A stretch of 64,000 nucleotides of DNA from NCBI GenBank assembly GCA_943736015.1, contig OX031063.1, forward strand, positions 37,044,172-37,108,171, given 5' to 3'. The position numbers were made by a program, and so were the translations under genes. A model generated the notes under the pieces. That model was given only the letters and a program-made list of their open reading frames with translations, searched no databases and was not told the DNA's origin. Source of the stretch: Tridacna crocea. Taxonomy: Eukaryota > Mollusca > Bivalvia > Cardiida > Cardiidae. Positions 50,228-61,639 of this stretch are shown here, one piece after another (position 1 is the first letter of the stretch; the number at the start of each line of letters is the position of its first letter).

Positions 50228-53200
50228 CTACAATGAAAAAAAACAGTATACGTTTAGTTTTATTCCTCATTCTTCAAAATCGAACATTGTAGACCGAAGA
50301 CTTCATGTTTAAGCTGTTTAAATTTGATGTACAATTCGCAAAAAATACCCGGCATCCTATAGGCAGATAAAACTTCAATCTAATTTGTCATCGACTATCA
50401 AAAGATATACCAATTATTAGCCTTTGAAGTACCAGATGATTAAAATATATGTGTCAAAGGCTAAATTGACCCGGATGATGTTTTTTTGGCTAATTTGAAT
50501 AACATTTCTTACTTAACTCATTACCAAACGACAATATTTTAGGCTTGTCCAAATTGAAAGCATTTGCAGACCACAAAACAATAGTGACTGAAAATTTGAA
50601 ATTTGTTTTGTGAAGGGTAGAAAACATTGTGGGAATAGGAGAAAATGCTGGTTACCAACATTTCCTCCTTTTCCCACAATGCTTTCTAAAAGCTTCTTTC
50701 TCAAGGTCGTCAAAAGTAGGGATTGTGTGGTAATGGGTTTTAATATCGTAAGATGTACTTTTTTTTTTTTTAAAAAAGCGACTCAAGTAAAAGGTCATGG
50801 AAGCTTTAGCAATATTTGTTCCGATATGATAAAAACTTACTGTGGTTAAATAGGGGGTTGAATGATAAATTCCAGAAAACAACTGAAGTTTATGTTCATA
50901 ATTATACAAAAAATACATGTGCACATGGGCAGATAAACTCTTTATCATTTATTGTCCTTTAACTTTTTACACGATGCAAAAATTTGTGCAATTGCTGCAC
51001 CGGTACTCATGTTTTCACGCATACACTACATGTATTTGAAAGTTCTCAGCAGCAAGTTAGTATTTCAAGTAATTCAGACCATATTTTGTTTTCTCTCTGA
51101 GGGTGTAGATAAGTACTATCAGTTTTCGTGAATTATAAAACATTTTATTTAAATCATGCCATAATTACGGAATCTTCAACTTTTCAACTTTTCGACTTTC
51201 TAGGTCGAAAAGTGGAAGTTTTATTGACAGTTGTCACGTGAAAAACGTCCACTTTTCTAGTTTTCGACCTGGGTAGCAGTTTAACGCGAAAGGTTGAAGT
51301 TAGTACTTCCTAATTTCTACTTTTCTAGACAAACGTGAGGTCGAAAAGTCGAAAGTTTTTTGACAGTTGTCAGGTCAAAAACTTCAACTTTTCGACTTTT
51401 CGAGGTAACATTTTTGCTAGAAAAGTGGAAGTTAGTGTGCCTAATTTCTACTTTTCGAGTTCCTTGTTGGTCGAAAAGTGGACAGTGGAAATAGGATTCC
51501 GTACAAAATGACTATCAAAAATAGCAAAATGTGCATAACAATCCCCACCAGTGGAATATCACAGATCAAAGTTACTAATATTTGTGTCCACCGTCAGCAT
51601 CGGTAACTACCCAACAACGACGTCTCATAGTACTGATATAGGGCATATTGTTCTGCTGTGGAAATATCTCCCACACACGACCATTCGAAATAAATCATTC
51701 AAATTGTTCTGTTGTGGCTGACTCTTCCCCTCTCTCTTCAACCAATCCTACACTTGTTCGTGGGATTAAGGTCTGGACTATTTGGGGGCCACTGAAATAA
51801 GCGCCCATGATTCGCAGCTAGTATGTCACGTGTCCCTCTTGCAACATGACATGGTGCGTTGTCCTGTGCCAGGATCATCCTATGGTTGGTCTGAATATAA
51901 GGTATAAGAGAAAGTTGCAGGATGTCATCTTAGTAGCGACACGCATGCAAATTACCATTAATACAAATAATATTGGTCTTGGTGTGCATGGAAACGCCAG
52001 CCCATACCATTATGGAACCACCGTGATACTGGTCTGCTTTTACAAAGCAACAGTCAGCATTGCGTTCACCTTGCATGCGGCACAATCTGGCTCGACCATC
52101 ATTACCTTACGGCACGATGTTTAGCAGAGAGAATAACGACCCTCCGTGAACGGCCAGCCCGAATACCAACTTCTTGAAGACGGTTGCGGACATTCTGTAA
52201 GCTGATTGGGCGAGTGTGAGTTCTAATGGTCCCTCGAGCCGTAGAAGATGCATTCGGGAACAGTTCCACAAGTGAGAAATGATCATGTGTTGGTCTTGCC
52301 TTCGAGCAGTAACTCTTGCCCCCCGTCAACGCCGAATGTCCGAGTTTTTTTTAAATTTGCCATAAGCCTCTGGTTGGTCGAGCGGCGTCTGTAGATTGTT
52401 CTTGCCACCTGAAATGAAGTTTGAAACATTTAAGAGCCTAAACGAGAGCCTCTGAGGAATATTCAAATGCCAAAAACTTCAAACAAACGAACTTGAACGT
52501 ACCTTTGTAATTGACGTTCCAAATTGTACCATGCCGACCGCACAGCTTCTTTTATGTTTTTCACGTATCTCATTATCTGTATTATTTGTTGTAAGTTAAA
52601 AATAGAGTGTGGATTTGTGCATGTGGATTTTATGCTTATAATCAAAATATCCACTTTCGATAGCCATCATTGCCAATGAAAACACCGGTTTGCCTTTTTT
52701 GGTTTGAGTCTATTCGGTCTCCCATGACAGAAAATCGTGCAACATCTCGAATTGATTTTACAAACCGTTTTTTGGACTGAACGCATTTTTAAGGTGCTCG
52801 ATGAAAAGTTTTGACGAATGTACACGGTCACCTACTTTGGGAATATTCACCGTAGTTGAGATAGCACAGGAGCTTTTAGTTATCTGCATCATATTGCATG
52901 ATGTCACTGTTCCACTTCTTATTAACAAAGATTTCAAAATTAACATACTTTTTCCGCATACTACAAATCTGAAAATTATCGAATTATCGTAAAGTAGATC
53001 TTCTTATCATTTTTAGCTGGATAACATACCAAAATATGTGACATAAAAAATGCTTGGAAAATATTACCTTGTAAAGTTGTGTTCATTGCAGACATATCAC
53101 GAAAAATTCTCTCTAGTTTAACGGTCGTCTCTGTAAAAAAGTCAACAACCTTTTGGTTTCTGTCTCCCAAATTGTTCGCCGGTTGACTCTCGAATGTTGT

Positions 53201-53809
53201 CAGTTTTGTCTCGATGTTGATGAGATCTGCAGTTATATTTATTTTCATTGCAGACATATCACTAAACATTCTCTGTAGTGTCAGGTTCTTTTTCATAAGA
53301 AAGTCTCCGACTTTTTGGTTTGTCTCCTCACAGTTATTCTTCAGCTGCTCCTCAAAAGCTGTCATTTTTTTCTCCATGTCATTGTTGAGATCTTTGCTTA
53401 TATTTGCCATCTTTTCAGACACATCAAGAGTCATTCTCTGAAGTTTTAGATTAGTCTCTGTAAGAAGGTCGCCGACTTTTTGGTTTGTCTCCTCCAATTT
53501 TTTCTTCTGCTGTCTCTCAAAACTTATCATATTTGCCTCCATACTGTTTTTCAGATCTGTACTTATTTTTGTTAGTTCAGAATTCATTGCCAGTCTGTCA
53601 TCTTTAAGATGAATGGCATTTTCACTTAATTCTTCAAGTTTCCCGTCAAAGAGACGTTGAAGTGTGTCTACCTTGTGAGTTAGAACAACCATTTTCTCCA
53701 GTAATTTTTCTTGAAAATCAAATGAAGAAAAACAACTTTGCTCATTTATTGTAGCATGCGGCTTAATGATGAATATAAACAGAAAAAGAACAAGTGGTTT
53801 TCCATCCAT
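49815..53809 (-). CDS. secreted coiled-coil C1q-domain protein (whole gene, 2 exons)
   Basis: Spliced CDS: complement of 53809-53068 joined to 50227-49815, 1155 nt (384 residues plus stop). Residues 1-~25 are a signal peptide with a Leu/Phe/Ile core (LVLFLFIFII). Residues ~30-247 are a charged coiled coil with three ~55-residue repeats anchored on NQKV[GV]D at about 109, 164 and 218. Residues ~248-384 are a C1q domain (VAFLARTVSD, GYFTTPVEGTYLFSS, ending DSFIWSMFQGALV). Such C1qDC proteins are secreted, usually trimeric, and greatly expanded in bivalves, where they act as lectin-like immune recognition proteins. Several N-glycosylation sequons are visible (NLT, NIT, NTT). The donor AAG|GTAATA and acceptor TTGTAG agree in phase 1. 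An unseen extra exon in the 2.8-kb intron cannot be excluded. Confidence 0.85.
50513..50741 (-). mobile_element. MITE-1 copy in the C1q intron
   Basis: TTAACTCATTACC...GGTAATGGGTTTT. It is co-oriented with the gene. The last near-consensus copy before a ~10-kb stretch with none. Confidence 0.88.
51170..51490. repeat. tandem and inverted repeat block (TCGAAAAGT motif)
   Basis: GGTCGAAAAGT(G/C)GA and its complement alternate at least eight times. ACAGTTGTCA recurs at ~51230 and ~51362, a ~132-bp period. Within the C1q intron. Confidence 0.75.
51715..52345 (-). pseudogene. dead Tc1/mariner-family transposase in the C1q intron
   Basis: Reading the minus strand, an N-terminal part (RPISLQNVRNRLQEVGIRA) is followed by GGSIMVWAGVS, then AQDNAPCHVA, then WPPNSPDLNP: the Tc1 order of motifs. 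The second catalytic Asp is present. The residue 35 positions later, where DD34E needs Glu, is Asn (NPTNK). There are also a stop in the RY-stop-DDIL segment and at least one frameshift. Intact Tc1 transposases are ~340 residues. No inverted repeats could be delimited. Confidence 0.8.
52810..52975 (-). pseudogene. decayed C1q exon fragment inside the C1q intron
   Basis: Aligns by eye with 49904-50062 of the functional exon. Both encode KYVNF-like, SCAISTTV and KVGDRV segments, but this copy has in-frame stops and frame breaks, and lacks the beginning and end of the domain. It is probably a relic of a tandem-duplicated C1q exon. Confidence 0.75.
53068..53809 (-). CDS. C1q gene exon 1: signal peptide and coiled coil
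   Basis: ATG at 53809, donor GTAATA just after 53068. 247 codons plus one base. The coiled coil has a long heptad-like pattern of Leu/Ile/Met with Lys/Glu. The three internal repeats are also visible in DNA at a period of about 165 bp, indicating tandem duplication within the exon. Confidence 0.85.
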
Positions 53810-54104
53810 GATACAATATTGATGCCGAGAACTTGATAGTAAGAAAAAAACTGAACATTTGACAGTTGAAATCGTCTAAGTCTTGTATTGCTATTGAATA
53901 TCTCTGCACTAATACAAAATATCGCAATTAGCTTGACAAGTAAAGACAAATCGTCGTAAGAAAATCATATTTGATTGACAGCTTGGACGCTTTCTGCGCT
54001 AAATACGAATATATTAACTTGACCTTTATCGACAGCTAAAAAATACATCCATCAGACGCTACGTTTTTTTTTTATTCTACGAGATAACCTAGAATAAATA
54101 ATCG

Positions 54105-54180
54105 GATGGTAGAGATCCAGTTAAGATTGCACGTTGTGTGCAGTCTGATTTTGATCGATGCCATGAGCAAAAGACCCCGA
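54105..54180 (-). mobile_element. MITE-2 hairpin fragment
   Basis: AGATTGCACGTTGTGTGCAGTCT hairpin (read as two 11-base arms), with no outer ends. Confidence 0.5.
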
Positions 54181-54329
54181 TTTCTCCCAAAAGGATTAAG
54201 TAACCTCCTTAAAAAAGGCTTATTATACGAATTTATGTAAATGGATATTCATCTACAAATAAACACAGGAACATTACTCTGGAAGGATTTTCAAGTATTG
54301 TGGGAAAAGAAGCAATATAAGCCTGGGTA

Positions 54330-54705
54330 GGTATTCACAAACTATTCTTTTGCACATTCTTATTCTCCAAGATCGACAGATTTTTGCGGTTATTTATCAA
54401 CGCCACCGGCTGCTAATATGGGCGACGCCCCCTGAAGGCTGTGACAGTGCAGATAGAGGACGAAACCCGTCCTAACATACGCCTGGTTCTCGATGTACAG
54501 AGCCGTCAGACGGGACCAAGGTTTACCCTATAGATGACCACCCGTGGGAGTCGAACCCAACACCCTCAAGTGAGCCGAAACATAATGTTCACGAGTCCTG
54601 CGCTTTACCAACTGCATGAGCTATACGGGGGGGGGGGGGGTGTACTCAATTTTGGAGAATGAGACAAAGAAGGTTTTTAAGAAAGATTGGTGGACACGGG
54701 CTGCA
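54330..54705. mobile_element. MITE-5 copy split by a SINE
   Basis: The left end GGTAGGTATTCACAAAC runs to 54392. The SINE fills 54393-54640, and the right half (GGAGAATGAGACAAAG ... TTGGTGGACACGGGC) follows. Confidence 0.6.
54393..54640 (-). mobile_element. tRNA-derived SINE, second copy, in MITE-5
   Basis: Head: CCGTATAGCTCATGCAG ... GGGTTCGACTCCCAC on the minus strand, with the same inserted AACATTATGTTTCGG. The body matches 47260-47400 (GGCGACGCCCCC, CCAGGCGTATG). A G14 run marks the head end. Confidence 0.68.
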
Positions 54706-54751
54706 GACAATCAACGGATGAATTTATTACTGATCGCTATGTGTGAGTACG

Positions 54752-54825
54752 CTTGCAGACACTGTAGGTCAAGACCAGAATAGGATGTGCAATCTGATCT
54801 TGGGTTCATCCTGTTTGATAAGGTA
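54752..54825 (+). mobile_element. MITE-2 hairpin fragment
   Basis: AGGTCAAGACCAGAATAGG...CAATCTGATCTTGGG and CTGTTTGATAAGG fit the family, with many changes. Confidence 0.45.
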
Positions 54826-55272
54826 AGACTTTTCCGAACAGAGGTTAGAAATCGCAATAAGTGTTTTATATATTTACTCTGGATGGCTATTCATTTTGCA
54901 GTGCAAAGAAAACGGTGTTAAACACCTTACACAACCAAACATTTCAGATAAGATAATTTTCTAAAAAAAAAAAACTTATAACAAAAAAAAAAAACCTGTC
55001 TATGGCCTTAAATACCTTTTACCAAAATTTTGCAAGTACAAGCTAAAAAACTGACTTTTATTATTTGAACAGAGAAACTTGTAACAGTTTGTGATTTCAC
55101 CAAAGTATTTTTTCACAAGTGTTTCCTCTAAAGAAAGGTCAGGACTCATTCCTTTCTCACCGTAAATGTTGGTTCTACGATATTTTAACTTAAGCAGGAA
55201 ATAAACACTTCATGGTTTGACAGATTAATCTTAGGTCAGCACGAAAATGTATTCGCCATGCTTTTTGTTTTT

Positions 55273-56302
55273 ACAAGAGGGCCAAGATGGCCCTGGATCG
55301 CTCAACTGAACTTTGGAGAGGACCATAGCCATTTTTTTTGAAGTATTGAAATTTTGGGAACACAATCTTTATTTTGACAAGCAATATTGAAAAGGCTACC
55401 GGTAAAAATCGTTTCAAAATCTGTCACTACCCCTACAATCATTACCACAGCCACGCTTTTGACGAATCAGAATTGTACAAATATATTTCGGGATGGGTCA
55501 CCCAAGGACCATTTCTTGAACATGAGCACATGCCCGATCGTGGCTACAAATATTAAGTCAAACAACAGCACCGCATGTGGTCGCCAACGATTGGCTGTTA
55601 GTGGTGGATAGTTAGTCAAAATTCTAAGTCGAAAAAGGGGTATAATTTGGACATTATTTTCGAGTTATCTACCCTTGTTGTATAAATTGTTCTTTTACTA
55701 GTAAACAATTATTCCAAGTTTCAAGTACGGGTATTGAGTGGAAGTCGAGATATAGCAAAATATCAGTTTTTTCACAACATCAAAGTAGACGACAACAACT
55801 GCGCTGTGACAATACATCGATGTTTTCTTTTAAAATTGCCGAGCTAAAAATGGGCTTGATATAAGGATCATTTCTGTGAAATTATTGAAAAATATGACCA
55901 GTGGTTTCAGTGAAGAAGAACTTTTAAGAATTTCTTCATGTCCGTATAGTGCAAATAGCCCCTCCCCAAACCATGTTTCTTGAAAGATCAAAATTTCGCG
56001 AACTTTTTTTCAAAAGGGTCACCCAAGGAACTTTTCTGTGAAATTATTTCAAAATCAGACTAGAGGAGATTTTTAAAGAATTTCTCAGAAAATTCCATTT
56101 TGTTACCATGGTTACCAGACTTTTTGCTGGAATTAAATTCTGTGATCAAATTTTAAAGATGACCTCCAAAGGAAAGGCCAAGTTTGGTACAAATTAGCCC
56201 AGCGGTTTAGGAGATGTTTAAAGAATTGTTGACGCCACACGACGCACGTCGGGCTCATCGTGATCCTAAGAGCTTCCCTTGAGCAGGTTGTGTTCAGGTG
56301 AT
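55273..56302 (+). mobile_element. ACAAGAGGGCC-type interspersed repeat, non-coding
   Basis: Opens ACAAGAGGGCCAAGATGGCC and closes with a CACGACGCACGTCGGG...TTGTGTTCAGGTG segment. This opening and closing recall a common bivalve repeat (memory, not a search). No long frame or protein motif. Confidence 0.5.
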
Positions 56303-58609
56303 CTAAAATGAGTGAAAAAATGGTATGGGGAAAGCTGCAGGCATTTCTTTTAATAGCGTTTCTAAAAGCCATCTTCTTCAAGGTTGAAATAGCGTTGGGT
56401 CGTTCAATTAAGGGTGAATCCTTCAAAAAGCAATAAACGGACACGTGATGGTTTTACAGATTAAATTTTAGGCCAACCGGGAAGAAAATGCGTCATGTAC
56501 CTTCTTGTTTAAAGCGTGTAAAAAGTGTGGGGAAAGTTTCCTCCTGTAACCCTCAGACCTTTTTATAAACAGTACAACACATGTCAATATAAATACAGAA
56601 TATTTATATTTACTTCAAATGGTAACGTGGAACAGAGCGCTTGATAGAGCAAGCTGATCTAAAAGAACGTAAGAGTAAAAAATATCGAATAACACCATTC
56701 GAACTCCAACTGAAGCACCCAAAAACGACGTAAACAAATTCTTTACAATAAATATCTTTCTTCACTCTTGAATTCTCGTTAAATTGCTTCATTTACGTAT
56801 AAGCAAAAACCAGCACTTTACGAATGGATTGGAAAATCGTTTCTCATCGTATAATGCGAACTCGGGGGAATTACAGAAATGTATAATTGCCATGAACGGT
56901 ACAGTAACTTCGTACCCTCACAGGGCAATGATAAATCTATAAACGAACACGATGCAATAAGCAAAGAATACTAGAAAATAGTCTGCATGAATTCCCAACC
57001 ATGCTCAATTAAGAACTCAAAAGAACCAGGGTATATAAGAAATATCAAACATAAATGCAATCGTATAAGTTATTGTCAGTTAAATACGATTTAGAGTAAT
57101 ATTGGTTAACATTAATTAGTAATTCACATAACACACATTTAAAGTAAGCAAGAGTAATTCAGACATACAAAACAAGCAAAATATCCAAGCATAACACAGG
57201 TTATTCCTCATTTTGGATGAAATATCTAACATGGAATGCATTGTCTCAGTATTAATGAAATCTCTCTCAACAGATGGCCTGAACAATTTCTGTTCACGAA
57301 TGCCTTCTTAAGTATTCGCTATAAAAGAACAATCTGTGAAGAAAGACCTATCAAAGAACTTGAGTTAACTTTTTTTTTTATCTCAAATATGTGTAAAGAA
57401 GTTTCATAACTTGAACATCTATGCAATTTAGTAATGTAGTGATGGAATCAAGCAGTAATACGGAATAAAGAAACACAAGGGAGAATTCGTGACCACTTCT
57501 CGAACTGACCGTCTTTTTGTGCAAGCTGCTGTTGATGCCACACAATGAATTAAAAAAAAAAAAACTAGCACGCAGTCTCCATCAACACCTCCAGTACATC
57601 ATTTGTGTGATTTCTATGACTTTGAAAACCGTAACTTCTATAAATTATATAAAAACACTGTACACAGTGTAATGCAATCGCTATACATTTCCTCGTAAAT
57701 GCTAATGCTCACTATACAAGTCTTTCAATTGTATTCAATTTTTTAATGCTAGCCTACATTGCATGTTCCGTCAAGCAATCAGACTTTTGCACCAAAATCG
57801 ACAGGCGTTTAGTATACAGATCACTCTCATTTCAAAACTATTTTGTACTACAGGGGACATTTATATCAGAAAAGATTCTTATCTACATCTAATCTCTTGG
57901 AATTGAACCAAAACATGTATCCAGTGATCTGTCATAATGCAATACTAAACCGATTTATCGATTGCATTTGGCGCAGGTACTTATTTGCATTACGGACTTT
58001 TCGTGCTTGCGCCAATTAGCCACAACGCCTGGTGCCACAAAGTACCAGCCAATGCCCAACCGTTTTAGTGTTACGTCGTACGTCACACAACACTGCCTCT
58101 CAGTGCTATAAATCTGCATTTTTGTAACCGCTCAGTTTCAGTTTGCATCAGCTCCTTGCATGTATTCATTTTCGTCGCAACCATCCCTTATTTTAGTGTA
58201 CACAAAAGATGAAAGCTCAGTGCTCCAATGCACATGTACATTAGTATTCAGTGCCACAAGGCATGGAAATACCTGACAAGCCACCGCACACACAGGAGCA
58301 CAAAGCACCCAGTGCAATTGCACACAGAAAACGATAAATAAACGAGTACTGCAGTGTAAATAAAGGATATAGTCAAATCCTACAGTGCAATAGTCGCAAT
58401 TACAAACAGTAAGTGCCACTGCACACAAATCGTGAGAACTAATTAGCATTACGCTTCCGTATTATATGAATATTAAAGGAAAATGTAGAAATCAATGCTA
58501 TAGTTCACTAATCATACCTATCTAGTGCCACAATGCACAAAAATCCTTCTCACTGCTACAGAGCTATACACCATGGCAAACACCATGAACACTAACATAC
58601 CAACACCCT
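56303..58609. other. intergenic, nothing recognised
   Basis: AT-rich. From ~58030 a GTGCCAC(T/A)(A/G)TGCAC-like motif recurs loosely several times, but no regular period could be established. Confidence 0.4.
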
Positions 58610-58893
58610 GGTACTATAAAACACAATATGACAAGCGCCGTGACGAGCACCGACACCTCGCCAGTAATTCATAAGGCAGCCACGCCTTGACCTACTACAG
58701 TGTGGTTCACTAAAACACTATAAGACAAGTGCCACGACGAGAACTGAAACTTCGCCAGCAGTTCTTAAGGCAGCCACGCCTTGACCCACGACGTTGTGGT
58801 ACTTTAAAACACTATATGAAAAGCGTCATGGTGAGAACGGACGCCTCGCTAGCAATTCTCAAGGCAGCCACTTACGACGCTCTGGGGGCCAAA
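58610..58893 (+). repeat. ~94-bp tandem repeat, three units
   Basis: GGTACTATAAAACAC ... AAGGCAGCCACGCCTTGACC repeats at ~58610, ~58703 and ~58797. Confidence 0.75.
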
Positions 58894-59752
58894 CACTGTA
58901 CTTGGTATTGAATTATTACAATAAAACCGTAGTAATTATATTAACAATTGACCAGGCTTATTTTCAATTAATTCTACTTACATGTACCTTCTCTAATTTG
59001 GTTTCTTACTTCTGTGGTGCTATTTAATGTCTGCCTGCTACCATGCATTTGACCATTCCGACTTATGTAAAGCAGTTCCGCCTAAGTGTTATCCACACCA
59101 CAAGCTAGATATGAAGCAGACGTTTTTTTGTCGATCTGAACCCTGAAAAAAATCAGTCTGTGAATCATAAATGACAGTGGAATATGTTAAATGCTAATTG
59201 TTTTCATTTTTTTTGAGTGAGTCTTTTTTTTTATCATACACTGTCGCATTTCACAACCAACTTTAGAAAAACGCGTAATTAATTTGAAAACTAAAATGAT
59301 AATTTTTACAGACCATTCATTACAACTTTCATTATTATTATTAATATACATGTAACTGACACCTCAACAGCAGTTCTATTTTTAAAGGCAGCCACGCTTC
59401 TACTCACGACGCTCTGAGCGCCATACCACGGTACTTGGTATCGAATTAACATAATAAATAGTATTTATATAACTTATTGACCAGTCATAGTTCAAATAAA
59501 TTAATTTTACTTATATTTGGATTTCACCTTCAGTCGTGCTTTTTAATGTCTGCCTGCTTGTATGCACCGTTCCGACGTTTAGAAATGCAATCCCCCCGGA
59601 ACTGTTACCTCTACCACAAACCAAATATGAGGAAGATTATTTCTCAAAAGCCATGCACTCATAAAATGTTGCCCTCCATCTGTTATTTATCATTTTGAAA
59701 TCTGAAATAAAAATCAGGTAATGAATCATAAATGACAATGAAATATGTTAAA
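58840..59752 (+). repeat. direct duplication of ~360 bp
   Basis: CGACGCTCTG(G/A)G(G/C)GCC ... GTACTTGGTAT(T/C)GAATTA ... GTCTGCCTGC ... GAATCATAAATGACA(G/A)TG occurs at ~58840-59195 and ~59385-59752. Confidence 0.7.
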
Positions 59753-61117
59753 GTTTAAAGTGATATAAAAAAGAGAAGTATGAACTGTGAATACAAACAT
59801 CCCTGTTCCATTACGAAATCTTTAACGCCTAAATCTGGATTATCATGATTGAATTATCATGACCCACAGCACATAAATAAGACATTGTGATTAATCCTTA
59901 TCTTATGAATACACATTATCTCTTGCAAAATATCTTCTCTTGACAGTTGATACTGCAAGTCTTAAAACAATCCACTCCCATTCGAAAAAGAACCTTCATA
60001 TGTAATCGAAGTGCTTGTATGAACCCTTCCATTTAATCGCCATTTCCCCGAAACAGAATACCGGCATGCAGGTCCAAAGAAAAAGCGTCAGTACGCGCTG
60101 CCCTTTCAAAGCTGAGTGAACATTGTACCAACTACACGTAAAACATGCTTATCATGAATATCGTGCTTTATATCCTACAGGTACATATCGAAGCGTCATC
60201 GAACAAGGGAAAATAATTTCCCTCTAATTCATTCCGCAAACGTAGGAAATTATATTGCTCGTAGTATTTCTTTTTCTTTCTGGATCATGTCTCTCATCAG
60301 AGCTCCAGAAAAGAGGGAGTGATGGTATTCTAAATCCATTATTTCTCTTCCAAGCCCTATGTTGTGGGTACTCACTAGAATCGTCATGATGAAACGATTC
60401 TAAAGAGTACCCATAGTATAGGGTTTATTGCAGAATAATTTTCTTTTTCAATTTTAAAATCTAGTCATTGCGACAGGATTCATTTCTCTCCCACCGCTGA
60501 TCATTGCTTCGATGATGGTTATGTGGGGAAGCAGCCTGTGGCTTGGGAAGAAAAGTGTGCGGAGTACTGGTAAAAGAGATTCCAGGAAATCATGGATAGG
60601 TGCACCGGCCGCCGCGATTTAAACTGAAATAATGTGGAAAACGGCGTTAATCACCAAAAAATGATAATGATAATGATCAGTTTCGAAATCAAAATCCTTA
60701 CCTATAATGTTTCGTAGACCACATGAGTAAGATGAACTGGATTTAACATTATACAAGGAGACAACAACCATGTTGAGCAGCCATCGAATTTAATCTATCT
60801 GCGCATGTGCAGAACATACAAATAGAAAAAGGTTACAATTTCCATGCCTAAAGTAGTCTAAATATCACTAAATCAATACACTACATTACCTCTATCTGGA
60901 GCTCTGTCTCATGTATTGAATGTTTTCAAAATTTAAGAAAAATACAATTTTATTTTATAGACGTATTCGCCCTGAAAAAAAAAAAAATACCGTACAATCT
61001 TTACTGCAGTTTGATCTCTATTTACGCAGTCCGCAAAGAAGACTTTCCTAATACGGTAGCTCAATATATACATGTAGTGTTAGTGCAAAGTAAGATTAGA
61101 CTGTACAAAATATGTAT
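59753..61117. other. MITE-free unique island with an isolated hairpin
   Basis: No coding frame. It has TAATCC and TTATCT-type cores near 59835-59915 and the hairpin at 60355-60423. Confidence 0.35.
60355..60423. repeat. ~70-nt isolated hairpin, microRNA-precursor-like in size
   Basis: CCTATGTTGTGGGTACTCAC TAGAATCGT pairs with ACGATTCTA AAGAGTACCCATAGTATAGG around a short loop, with about six mismatches or wobbles. I recognise no known mature microRNA in it. Confidence 0.45.
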
Positions 61118-61346
61118 TTAACCCTTTACTCCATAGATACTCATTTCTACGCATTGCTTGTAGGAGCCTTTGGAAAACATTGTGGCAAAAGGTGAAATTG
61201 CTCGTGACGAGCAATTTCACCTTTTCCCACAATGTTTTCTATGCTATCAAAAGGTGTCATATACACATAAGAAACAGCTTTATTCTTGCTGTTATTTAGG
61301 GTTAATTAGAGATACCATAGAAATGCCTTATGGGGTAAAAGGTTAA
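61118..61346 (+). mobile_element. MITE-1 subfamily C copy, full length
   Basis: Sister of 43441-43669. One stem position differs between arms (GGCAAAAGG against CCTTTTCCC). Confidence 0.9.
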
Positions 61347-61639
61347 TCAGATATTCAGATATAAGCTTAAAAATTGGAATAGATGGTCTCTGTCATTCAA
61401 CACTGAAGCAGTTTACTTTTGCACTGCTTCAGTAATGAAATATTCTTTGTTTGCTGGAAAGCTTGTATGTCACGAATTACCAAACAGTGTAGATATGAAA
61501 TCAAATTCCATCTAATGTCTCGTCTGGTCTTGATCTAAACTTTCTAAAACTACACTAAAATGGCCCGTCAGTATGCGTAAAAAAGGGGTAGCGGAATGGG
61601 TTTAATTGTTTGCTCGTTTTCGATCTCTCCAACCCTTCA

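Noticed and set aside
58138..58449. Cys-rich 103-codon minus-strand frame
   Set aside because: No signal peptide cleavage pattern, family motif or splice context. The Cys residues come from a recurring GTGCA(C/T)-type motif in repeat-like DNA.
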